From: Bacteroidetes bacterium QH_1_64_81 | GTDB lineage: Bacteria > Bacteroidota > Rhodothermia > Rhodothermales > Salinibacteraceae | Direction: 5' to 3' | Assembly (NCBI GenBank): GCA_003022655.1 | Contig: PXSX01000368.1 | Location: forward strand, 1 to 14,334 | Length of the DNA stretch: 14,334 bases | Shown here: one piece after another, positions 6,835 to 14,334 of the stretch | Position numbering within the stretch: position 1 is the stretch's first letter | Layout of the letters: every line of letters begins with the position of its first letter | Position numbers and translations under genes: made by a program | The notes under the pieces: generated by a model | The model's input: only the letters and a program-made list of their open reading frames with translations | What the model was told of the DNA's origin: nothing | The model's database searches: none

Positions 6835-9800
6835 ATGCCTGACCGTAACCTTCCGTTTCCGCTTCGCGAACTTGCTTCAACGGTGGCACTGGGAACACTG
6901 CTCGTCGGGACCCTGCTGTTTGGGGCTCAGAGCGTGCGGGCCCAGGACGTTGAGGTCTCCGGCACTGTCGTGTCCGCCGAGGAGCAGACCCCGCTTCCGG
7001 GCGTGAATGTTCGGGAGGCCGGAACCAACCGGGGAACGGCCACAGATCCGGACGGGGAGTTCACCTTTATGGTCAGCAGTTCCCAGGCCACCCTCGTGTT
7101 CTCATTCGTCGGCTTTCAGGAAAAGCGAGTGCCGCTGAACGGCCGCTCCGAATTGACGGTGGCCCTGACCGAAAAGGTGAAGGCCCTGGATGAGGTGGTC
7201 GTCACCGCCTTCGGGCTCGAGCAGCAGCGGAGAGGGCTTGGCTACTCGGTGGAAAACGTGGAGGGGGCCGACATTGCCGAGAGCGGGGCGAACAACCTTG
7301 GGGATGCCCTCCAGGGACGCGTTTCTGGGGTGAGCATCGAGTCGCCGCCCACCGGCCCGGGCGGCTCGTCCCGAATTACGATTCGGGGAAACGCCAATCT
7401 GGCGGGCAACGAGCCGCTCTTCGTCGTGGACGGCGTCCCGATTCGCAACGTGCAGGAAGGCAATGCCAGTCGCTGGGGCGGCACGGACGGGGGCGACGCG
7501 CTCTCGAAGCTCAACCCGAGTGACATCGAATCCATTTCGGTGCTGAAAGGCGGAGCCGCGGCGGCCCTGTACGGCACGCGCGCCCAGAACGGGGTGGTCG
7601 TGATCGAGACGAAGGGAGGCGAACTGTCCCAGGGAGAGCGCTTTGCCGTAGAGTATAACGGGAGCATCCGAGCCCAAACCATGAAGTCCACCTTCGATGA
7701 GTTTCAGTACGAGTACGGTCAGGGCACCGACGGCCAGCCGCCCGAGAACCAGCAGCAGGCCCTCAACCAGGCCTTCAGCAGCTGGGGCGCTCCCGTCAGC
7801 GAGGTGGACGAAGCCGTGCAGTTCGACGGAGAGGTCCGTCCCTACGAGGCGCAGAAGAGTAACCTTGAGAAGTTCTACGACACGGGGATTCGCTCGGAGC
7901 ACTCTGTCGCCCTGTCCCGAGGCTCGCAGTCGTACGACGTGCGGATGTCGCTCTCCCGCATGAACGACGGACACATCATCCCGGCCACGAAACTGAACCG
8001 GACGACCCTGAACCTGCGCGGATCCGGGGAAATCGGCAAGTTGTACATGGACGGGAAGGTCAACTACTCCATTGAGAAAGCGAACTTCCGGCCGGAGCTG
8101 TCGGACAATCCGGCCAATCCGATGTTGTCGCTTTCGTACATGCCCACCACACTCGACGTCGAGACGCTCGATCCCCACAAAACGGAAGACGGCGAGCACC
8201 GTGCCTGGAGCAATAGTCCCTTCCGCCCGAACCCATACTGGGGCATGCGGGAGTTTGAGCGGAACGACGAGCAGCGGCGCGTGCAGGCCTTCGCGCAGGC
8301 CCGGTACAACTTTACGGAAAACATCTCCCTGGAGGCCCGGATGGGGACCGACTGGTACTCGCTTGACGACACATTCTCGGAGCCGAGCGAAACGCCCTGG
8401 GTTCAGAACGGACGGATCACGGAGTCGAACACGCGCCGCCGGGAGGACAACGTCAACGCCATCTTCCAGATGGATCAGCCGCTGACCGCCGATGTCGGGC
8501 TGAACCTGACGCTCGGGGGGAACCTCCGGTACGAGCAAAACGAGGCGGTGTCCGCGAACGGGAGCAAGTTCGTGATCCCGGGACTCATCGACTTCAACAA
8601 TACGCAGGGCGATCGGCAGGGCGGCGGCTATGGCTTCAGCGAGAAGCAGGTCAACTCCGTCTTCGGGAAGGCCGAGTTCGACTATCGCGAGTACCTCTAC
8701 CTCGAGGTCACGGGCCGCAACGACTGGGCCTCGACCCTCCCCGAAAACAACAACTCCTTCTTCTACCCGTCGGTCAGCTCCAGCTTCATCTTTACCGATG
8801 CCTTCGACGACCTGCCGGACGTTCTGTCGTCGGGCACCCTGCGGGCGTCGTACGCTGAGGTCGGGGGGGACACGGCTCCCTACCAGCTGGACCTGACCTA
8901 CGGCCTCGTCGGCTCCCATCCCTCCCGAACCGGCGAAACCGTGTCCCGCGGCGGCATTCAGGGAAATCAGATTCCCCCCTTCGACCTGGAGCCGAAGCAG
9001 AAAGAAACCATCGAGTTTGGCACGAACCTGCAATTCTTCCAGAACCGAGTCGGGCTCGACATTACGTGGTACCAGGAGAACTCCACCAACCAGATTTTGG
9101 GCGTGCCGGTCTCGAACACGTCGGGCTTTGGCAGCCGCCTCATCAACGCGGGCAACATCCAGAATCAGGGGGTTGAGATTCAACTGCGGGGGACGATTCT
9201 CCAGGATACAGACTACAGCTGGAATTTCCGCGCCAACTTCACCCGAAATAACAATGAGGTGAAGGAGCTGGAAGAGGGGGTGCAGACGGAAATTCTCGGC
9301 CGGAGTCGCTCCCGGCACACCAACATTGAGGCCCGTCCGGGCGAGCCGTATGGCCAGATCGTAGGGCCCTCCTTTAAGCGCACCGAGGACGGAGAAATCA
9401 TCCACGATCAGGATGGTCTGCCCGTCGTGGGAGAGTCGAAGCCCCTTGGCAATCAGGAGGACGACTGGTCACTGGGGCTCACCAACACGGTGCAGTGGCG
9501 AAACATTACCCTTGAAGCGCTTCTCGACGTCCAGTGGGGAGCCGACATCTACTCGCTCACGAATGCGCAGGCCTACAGCACAGGCAAGCACGAGGACACG
9601 CTTCCGGGCCGCGAGCAGGGCTTTGTGGTCGGGGATGGGGTCATCGTCACCGAGCGCAATGAGGACGACGAGATCGTAAGCACGCGCCCGAACGACGTCG
9701 AGGTCGACCCGGAGGACTACTACGGATACATCGGCGGCAATTTTGCCGAGCCGTTCGTCTACGACGCCAGCCACATCCGCCTGCGCCAGGTTCGCCTAAG

Positions 9801-10011
9801 CTACAGCCTTCCGTCATCGGCGGTCGCTGCCCTTCCGGGCGTTAGTTCAGCCCAGTTCTCGCTCACGGGCCGCAACCTGTGGCTCATCTACGACGAGGTG
9901 CCGAATGTGGATCCCAGTGCAACGTACTCGACCCGGCGGGACCACGGGCTCGAGCACGCCAGCCTTCCGAACACCCGCAACTTCGGTCTGGACGTGCGGG
10001 TCCGGTTCTAG
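6835..10011 (+). CDS. SusC/RagA family TonB-linked outer-membrane transporter
   Basis: This intact 1058-residue TonB-dependent transporter imports a ligand captured by SusD, powered by TonB. I chose the ATG at 6835 because a signal peptide follows at once (MPDRNLPF..., hydrophobic 15-31, cut after VRA at residue 36). Next come a carboxypeptidase-D-like domain (about 39-113, LPGVNVREAGTNRGTATD), the segment LDEVVVTAF (118-126), the plug (about 128-255) with LQGR162, IRGNANLAGNEPLFVVDGVP (183-202) and GGAAAALYGTRAQNG (239-253), then the beta-barrel to the C-terminal Phe of VRVRF. Many Asp/Glu residues in the loops fit a halophile. An in-frame GTG (6745) and ATG (6787) upstream are less likely starts. 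It is not a close copy of the SusC at 2107 and pairs with a different SusD type. The substrate is unknown. Confidence 0.93.
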   Translation: MPDRNLPFPLRELASTVALGTLLVGTLLFGAQSVRAQDVEVSGTVVSAEEQTPLPGVNVREAGTNRGTATDPDGEFTFMVSSSQATLVFSFVGFQEKRVPLNGRSELTVALTEKVKALDEVVVTAFGLEQQRRGLGYSVENVEGADIAESGANNLGDALQGRVSGVSIESPPTGPGGSSRITIRGNANLAGNEPLFVVDGVPIRNVQEGNASRWGGTDGGDALSKLNPSDIESISVLKGGAAAALYGTRAQNGVVVIETKGGELSQGERFAVEYNGSIRAQTMKSTFDEFQYEYGQGTDGQPPENQQQALNQAFSSWGAPVSEVDEAVQFDGEVRPYEAQKSNLEKFYDTGIRSEHSVALSRGSQSYDVRMSLSRMNDGHIIPATKLNRTTLNLRGSGEIGKLYMDGKVNYSIEKANFRPELSDNPANPMLSLSYMPTTLDVETLDPHKTEDGEHRAWSNSPFRPNPYWGMREFERNDEQRRVQAFAQARYNFTENISLEARMGTDWYSLDDTFSEPSETPWVQNGRITESNTRRREDNVNAIFQMDQPLTADVGLNLTLGGNLRYEQNEAVSANGSKFVIPGLIDFNNTQGDRQGGGYGFSEKQVNSVFGKAEFDYREYLYLEVTGRNDWASTLPENNNSFFYPSVSSSFIFTDAFDDLPDVLSSGTLRASYAEVGGDTAPYQLDLTYGLVGSHPSRTGETVSRGGIQGNQIPPFDLEPKQKETIEFGTNLQFFQNRVGLDITWYQENSTNQILGVPVSNTSGFGSRLINAGNIQNQGVEIQLRGTILQDTDYSWNFRANFTRNNNEVKELEEGVQTEILGRSRSRHTNIEARPGEPYGQIVGPSFKRTEDGEIIHDQDGLPVVGESKPLGNQEDDWSLGLTNTVQWRNITLEALLDVQWGADIYSLTNAQAYSTGKHEDTLPGREQGFVVGDGVIVTERNEDDEIVSTRPNDVEVDPEDYYGYIGGNFAEPFVYDASHIRLRQVRLSYSLPSSAVAALPGVSSAQFSLTGRNLWLIYDEVPNVDPSATYSTRRDHGLEHASLPNTRNFGLDVRVRF

Positions 10012-10052
10012 GTCACGATCTTAGACCCGTCTCCCCTCTCCGACAGTCACTC

Positions 10053-10070
10053 ACGATCTCAGCAGATCGT
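10053..10070 (+). promoter_or_regulatory. Perfect 7-bp hairpin abutting the second SusD start codon
   Basis: ACGATCT (10053-10059), loop CAGC, AGATCGT (10064-10070); the ATG follows one base later at 10072. The left arm is part of TCACGATCT (10051-10059), which also occurs as a direct repeat at 10013-10021 just after the SusC stop. The 60-bp SusC-SusD gap thus carries three copies of the motif. It could affect translation start on SusD or RNA processing between the two genes; this is inferred from position only. Confidence 0.4.
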
Positions 10071-10071
10071 C

Positions 10072-11637
10072 ATGATGCGATCCACGTTTTCCACGCTTCT
10101 TTGCGCCCTGGTCCTTCCGCTCTTCCTGGGCGGATGTGATAGCCTCACCAACATTACCGAGAAGAACGAGAACCCAACGGCGGCGACCAGCATGGAGCCG
10201 GGGCTTCAGTTCGCCAATATTCCGCTTGCCATTGCGGACAATCGCTTCGAGGCGTGGCGGGCCAACCTCATCCACGCAGACTGCATCGTCCAGCACCTAG
10301 CCAGCACCACAACCGATTGGTCGGGGTGCTACTATACCCTGAACGAGGGATACAACACCGCCTACTGGAATAGGCGGTGGGGTGACTTCAAGAACATTGA
10401 GGACGTGCTCAGCAAGACGAGCCCGGATGAGAATCCGGAGTTCACAAACATCCATGCGATGACGCGCATCCTGCGTGTTTTCGCCATGCACCGGATGACC
10501 GACCTCTACGGCAACATTCCCTACGAGCAGGGCGGCAAGGGATTAACCGAGGGAGTTCAGAACCCGGAGTACGACGCGCAGTCGGACATCTACCCGGCAA
10601 TGATTGCGGATCTTCAGGAGGCCCGCGGCCAGCTCGACCCGAGCGTAAGCACCCTGGACCCTGCTCGCGACCTCCTCTTCGCGGGCGATATTGGAAAATG
10701 GGAGAAGTTTGCCAACTCACTGATTCTGCGCCTTGGGATGCGCATGTCCGAAGTGGCCCCCGATCAGGCCCAGTCGGCCGTCCAGGATGCGCTGAACAGC
10801 GGCGTTATGGAGAGCAACGATGACATTGTCTATACCGAGCATGTGGAAACGAATGGGGACCGGTACGGGGTCGGGCAGGTATTTCAGGACTTCGGCCAGG
10901 GGGGGCACGCCTTCCGAATAAGTGAGACCTTTATGGACGTGCTGAAGGGCGATGCGGGGGTGAGTTCCGACGTGGATCCGCGGACGAACATCTTTGCGGC
11001 GAAGTACGACGACTCCGACAACCTGCTGAGCGAGGATCCCGATTCACTAGAAGGGTTTGAGAATGGCCTCCAGCCTGAGGAATTCCCCGAGAACACGTTC
11101 CAGTTTGCGCAGCCGCATCGGAGCTACATGGTGCGGTATAGCTCGCCGGACCTCTGGATGAGCTACGCCGAGGTGAAGTTCCTAAAGGCGGAGGCGGCCC
11201 TGCGCGGCTGGCACCCCAACAACTCGAACGCCCGGCAGCACTACGAGGACGGCATCGAGGCCGCCATGAAGCACCTCACCATCTACGGCGCGCCGGAAAT
11301 TTCGCAGGGTGAGATCAACGATTATCTCGACAGCCTGCCGGACCGCGACCCGACGCTTGAGGAAATTATCGAGCAGAAGTGGATTGCCCTATTCCTGAAC
11401 GGTTACGAGTCGTGGGCGGAGTTTCGGCGCACCGGCTACCCGGATGAGGTGCGGACCAACCCTGTTAACGCCCCGGCCAATGAAACTCCAGAAGACGTGT
11501 TTCCCGGCCGTCTCATCTACCCGACGAACGAGGCCCAGATCAACCCGAACTTCAGCGAGGGATCCACCCAGCCGAACGAAATGAGCACCCGGATGTGGTG
11601 GGCCCGCGACCCCGGTGAAACGGCCTCCGTGAACTAG
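10072..11637 (+). CDS. SusD/RagB family nutrient-binding outer-membrane lipoprotein (SusD-like_2 type)
   Basis: This 521-residue protein has a clear lipobox (LFLGGC, acylation at Cys22; Cys21 if the second of the two adjacent ATGs is used). It should be a surface lipoprotein partner of the SusC ending 60 bp upstream. DLYGNIPYEQG (144-154) and KWEKFANSLILRLGMRM (209-225) are the marks of the SusD-like_2 subgroup, unlike the SusD at 5098, which has the classical C-terminal wording. A second half segment, SYAEVKFLKAEAAL, matches the ligand-pocket helix region. EEIIEQKWIALFLNGYESWAEFRRTGYP near the C-terminus is also typical. The protein is very acidic. The two SusC/SusD pairs of this locus are therefore of different ancestry and probably differ in ligand. 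Confidence 0.92.
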   Translation: MMRSTFSTLLCALVLPLFLGGCDSLTNITEKNENPTAATSMEPGLQFANIPLAIADNRFEAWRANLIHADCIVQHLASTTTDWSGCYYTLNEGYNTAYWNRRWGDFKNIEDVLSKTSPDENPEFTNIHAMTRILRVFAMHRMTDLYGNIPYEQGGKGLTEGVQNPEYDAQSDIYPAMIADLQEARGQLDPSVSTLDPARDLLFAGDIGKWEKFANSLILRLGMRMSEVAPDQAQSAVQDALNSGVMESNDDIVYTEHVETNGDRYGVGQVFQDFGQGGHAFRISETFMDVLKGDAGVSSDVDPRTNIFAAKYDDSDNLLSEDPDSLEGFENGLQPEEFPENTFQFAQPHRSYMVRYSSPDLWMSYAEVKFLKAEAALRGWHPNNSNARQHYEDGIEAAMKHLTIYGAPEISQGEINDYLDSLPDRDPTLEEIIEQKWIALFLNGYESWAEFRRTGYPDEVRTNPVNAPANETPEDVFPGRLIYPTNEAQINPNFSEGSTQPNEMSTRMWWARDPGETASVN

Positions 11638-11666
11638 ACGATTCCTCTTCCGCGAACCGCAAAGGG

Positions 11667-11694
11667 CCGGCTGTCGGAGCGATCCGGCAGCCGG
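11667..11694 (+). terminator. Strong hairpin after second SusD, terminator-like without T-run
   Basis: Two 12-base arms (CCGGCTGTCGGA at 11667-11678 and TCCGGCAGCCGG at 11683-11694) pair fully with one G-U and enclose a GCGA (GNRA) tetraloop. It lies 30 bp past the SusD stop. No T-run follows, so it may act as a 3'-end stabiliser or processing stop rather than a classical intrinsic terminator. It likely marks the end of the SusC/SusD transcript. Confidence 0.55.
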
Positions 11695-11756
11695 CGTTCA
11701 TGCGTTGCCGATCGAGCAGAGCACGGAGACCTTGCGAACTACACGGACGGGGCGGC

Positions 11757-11792
11757 CCGTTGAAGACGATCACGCCGTTGAAGACGATCGCG
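11757..11792. repeat. 18-bp tandem duplication with one mismatch, upstream of FG-GAP gene
   Basis: CCGTTGAAGACGATCACG (11757-11774) is followed directly by CCGTTGAAGACGATCGCG (11775-11792). It lies in the 190-bp gap between the second SusD and the ATG at 11828. The 18-bp length keeps the upstream-open frame in register, but I place the gene start downstream, so it is probably non-coding. It is like the duplications at 820-1712 but not perfectly matched, hence possibly older. Confidence 0.9.
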
Positions 11793-11827
11793 TCCGTTCG
11801 CCTCGTCCGGCTTTTGGATCTCCCACG

Positions 11828-14334
11828 ATGTCGTACCTGCGCTGCATTTTGGTTCCCCTCCTGGTCCTATGCGTGCCGGCGGCTGCGGCGCAGCAGGCTC
11901 CCGAGGAGCTCTTTACCCGCCTCTCTGCGTCGGAGACCGGCATCACGTTCGCGAACGATCTCGATGAGGGCCCCGACGTCAACGTGCTCGCCTACGAGTA
12001 CCTCTACAACGGCGGGGGCGTGGCCGCGGGTGATCTTACCGGCAACGGGCGCCCTGATCTCTACTTCACGTCTAATCAAAAGGCCAATGCCCTCTACCTG
12101 AACGAGGGAGACTTCGAGTTCCGCGAGGCAACCCAGGCCGCGGGCGTGGCCGACCAGGAGGGATGGACGACTGGCGTGACCATGGCGGACGTAGACGGGG
12201 ATGGACGCCTCGACCTCTACGTGTGTCGCTCCGGGTGGATGGGACAAGAGAAGCGCCGCAATAAGCTCTACCTCAACCAGGGCACGGACGAGGACGGAGT
12301 GCCGCAGTTCGAAGAGAGGGCCGCCGCGTATGGGCTCGACGACCCGGCCCAGTCGACCCACGCCACCTTCTTCGACTACGATCGCGACGGGGACCTCGAC
12401 CTGTACCTTCTCAACCACCCGGTGCAGCGGTATCTGGGCCGCGCGGAGCTCGATGCGGCCCGCGAAACGAAGGACCCCATGGCGGGCGACAAGTTGTACC
12501 GAAACGAGGGCTCGGGCTTCGAAGAGGTCACGAGCGAGGCGGGCATCAAGAGCAGCGCCCTCGGGTACGGCCTGAGCGTGACCGTAGGTGACGTCAACCA
12601 GGATGGCTGGCCCGACCTCTATGTGTCCAACGACTACATGGCGGACGATCGCCTCTACATCAACCAGGGAGATGGGACCTTCGAGGAGAACATTCGCGCC
12701 TGGATGGACCATACCTCGTACTCTTCGATGGGGAGCGACATCGCCGACGTCACAAACAATGGACGCCCCGACGTCTTCACCCTTGACATGCTGGCGGAGG
12801 GACAGCGGCGTCAGAAGCTCCTGAAGGGTCCTGAGGACTTTGAGTTCTACCGGGATCTTCGGGCGCGGGGATACTACCGCCAGTACATGCGCAACATGCT
12901 ACACCGTAACAATGGCGACGGTACGTTCAGTGAGATTGGCCAGCTTGCCGGCGTCTCGAACACAGACTGGAGCTGGGCCGCGCTTTTTGCCGACTTTACC
13001 CTGAACGGGCACAAGGACCTTTACGTGACCAATGGGTACCGGCGGGACTACACGAACCTGGATTTTCTGAACTCGGTGCTCTTCTCCAGCATCGACTACC
13101 TCAAATACTTCAACGCCGAGAACCCTGAATCCATCGACGTGGATCTGTATGGGCTGACCCGGAAGATGCCCTCCACGCCGATCCCCAACTACGCGTTTCG
13201 GAATGAGGGCGACCTCACGTTCGAAAAGACGAGCACGGCGTGGGGGCTCGGTGAGGCGAGTTTCTCAAACGGGGCCGCCTACGCGGACCTCAACAACGAC
13301 GGGGCGCCGGACTTGGTCGTCAATAACATCAACCAGGAGGCCTTCGTCTACCGCAATAACGTCCGCGAACAGACCGCCCGCAACTACCTCAGCGTAGACC
13401 GTCGGTCGAGCAAGAACTGCACTTTGGGCTCGGCACGGCCGATTCTGTTTCTCTCACCGTCACGTGGCCCGATCAGGCGGAGGAGACGCGCCGCAGCGTA
13501 GCGGCAAACCAGACCGTCACGCTTTCGAGGACGGACGCCGATCCGCCGGAGCCGACGTCGCCGTCGTCCCCCGATCCCCTTTTGTCAAATGTGACCGACG
13601 GCCGCAATCTCGCTTTTACGCACCAGGAAAATGCGCTCGTCGATTACGACCAGCAGCCGCTCCTGCCGCACATGCTGTCCCGGGAAGGGCCGGCCCTGGC
13701 GCACGGGGATGTGACAGGGAATGGACGCGAGGACATATTTGTGGGGGGAGCCCGAGGGCAGAGCGCAGTCCTCTTCGTGCAGCGACAGGACGGGTCGTTT
13801 GACAAGACGACCCCGTCTTCGTTCGCGGCTCACCGCGACCGCGAAGATGTGGACGCCGTCTTTTTCGATGCGGACGGGGATGGACGTCAGGACCTGTACG
13901 TCGTAAGTGGCGGCAAGGCGGCACGACGGTCCTCGGAATACCAGGACCGTTTGTATCTGAACGACGGAACGGGGCAGTTTGCGCACGCTTCCGGTGCGCT
14001 TCCCGCCATTGAAAGCAGTGGGGGAGCAGTCGCCGCGCACGACTACGACGGTGACGGAGAGACCGATCTTTTTGTCGGCGGACGGGTGTGGCCCGGAGAG
14101 TATCCCCTCCCGCCTCGCAGCTTCCTGCTCAAGAATACCGGGGGCGAGTTCGAGGACGTGACCGCCGACGTGGCGCCCCTGCTCTTCAAGCCCGGCATGG
14201 TGACCGACGCCCTCTGGCATGACCTCAACGACGATGGGCAGACGGAACTCGTCCTCGCGGGGGAGTGGATGCCCATTCGGGTCTTCCGGCAGGGGGGCAC
14301 CGGGTTGTTCGACGAGGTCTCCGCTCAGATGGGC
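11828..14334 (+). pseudogene. FG-GAP/VCBS repeat protein with ASPIC/UnbV domain (CRTAC1-like), frameshifted, 3' end beyond window
   Basis: The ATG at 11828 starts a signal peptide (MSYLRCILVPLLVLCVPAAAA|Q). Frame 2 then encodes seven Asp-rich FG-GAP blades, each with a D-x-D/N-x-D-G-like calcium-loop motif: DLTGNGRPDLY (from residue 69), DVDGDGRLDLY, DYDRDGDLDLY, DVNQDGWPDLY, DVTNNGRPDVF, DFTLNGHKDLY and DLNNDGAPDLV. After NYLSVD (about 13398) the correct reading moves to frame 1: SVEQELHFGLGTADSV (from 13402), VTWPDQAEETRR, then four more blades (DVTGNGREDIF, DADGDGRQDLY, DYDGDGETDLF, DLNDDGQTELV), open to the window end. The middle of the ASPIC/UnbV domain, about 35-45 residues between NYLSV and SVEQELHFGLG, is missing, so a deletion of about 100-130 bp explains the frame change. 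Such proteins are secreted and often lie beside SusC/SusD pairs; their role is poorly defined, perhaps surface binding. As sequenced, frame 2 ends at 13501 with about 598 residues of the approximately 1100 expected. Confidence 0.85.

Noticed and set aside
7102..9405. 767-codon open frame on the - strand, antisense to the second SusC
   Set aside because: The + strand has clear SusC domains through the whole stretch. The antisense product is rich in Arg/Val/Leu with no recognisable motif, as expected for a shadow frame in high-GC DNA.
11705..11827. N-terminal extension of the FG-GAP protein
   Set aside because: It would precede the signal peptide starting at 11828 and includes the tandem doublet; it looks like non-coding DNA open by chance.
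11867..12712. 281-codon open frame on the - strand opposite the FG-GAP gene
   Set aside because: It is a shadow of the repeated Asp-rich blades, which yield Val/Ile-rich antisense text; no domain seen.

Overview
The window looks like a chromosomal accessory region from a high-GC relative of the Bacteroidota. A halophilic Rhodothermota bacterium of the Salinibacter type is my best guess. The reasons are two SusC/SusD outer-membrane pairs (a Bacteroidota/Rhodothermota hallmark), high-GC codon use, very Asp/Glu-rich secreted proteins as in salt-in halophiles, and no clear Shine-Dalgarno sites before most genes. The genus is an inference; no rRNA or marker gene is present. Every supported gene is on the + strand.

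Layout. 1-768: the C-terminal two thirds of an N-acylglucosamine 2-epimerase (RnBP/AGE type), cut by the window edge. 769-1942: a degenerate IS1595-family insertion sequence whose transposase (890-1916) is split into four frame pieces by tandem duplications. 2107-5032: a SusC-type TonB-dependent transporter, broken by a deletion of about 105 bp in its plug domain. 5098-6447: its SusD lipoprotein partner. 6448-6834: a 387-bp non-coding leader with a weak promoter candidate. 6835-10011: a second, intact SusC. 10072-11637: a second SusD of a different subfamily. 11667-11694: a strong hairpin. 11828 to the window end: a large FG-GAP/ASPIC-UnbV (CRTAC1-like) secreted protein, also broken by an internal deletion with frameshift.

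How the genes fit together. SusC/SusD pairs import oligomeric nutrients, often glycans, across the outer membrane, and FG-GAP/ASPIC proteins are common neighbours of such pairs. An epimerase acting on amino sugars or related sugars would suit the cytosolic end of such a pathway. Substrates cannot be read from the sequence. Only the second SusC/SusD pair looks fully functional.

Most unusual signal. Five short tandem duplications (14-16 bp) lie inside the transposase frame. Removing one copy of each shortens 890-1916 by 76 bp to 951 bp, which is exactly 317 codons including the stop and reads as a complete, well-conserved IS1595 transposase. A sixth duplication of the same kind (17 bp) lies just upstream at 820-853, and an 18-bp one at 11757-11792. 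Two of the junctions carry one extra base. This could be the scar of a real process, such as fill-in end joining of staggered breaks, or an artefact of joining overlapping contigs. Together with the two ~100-bp frameshifting deletions it deserves checking first.
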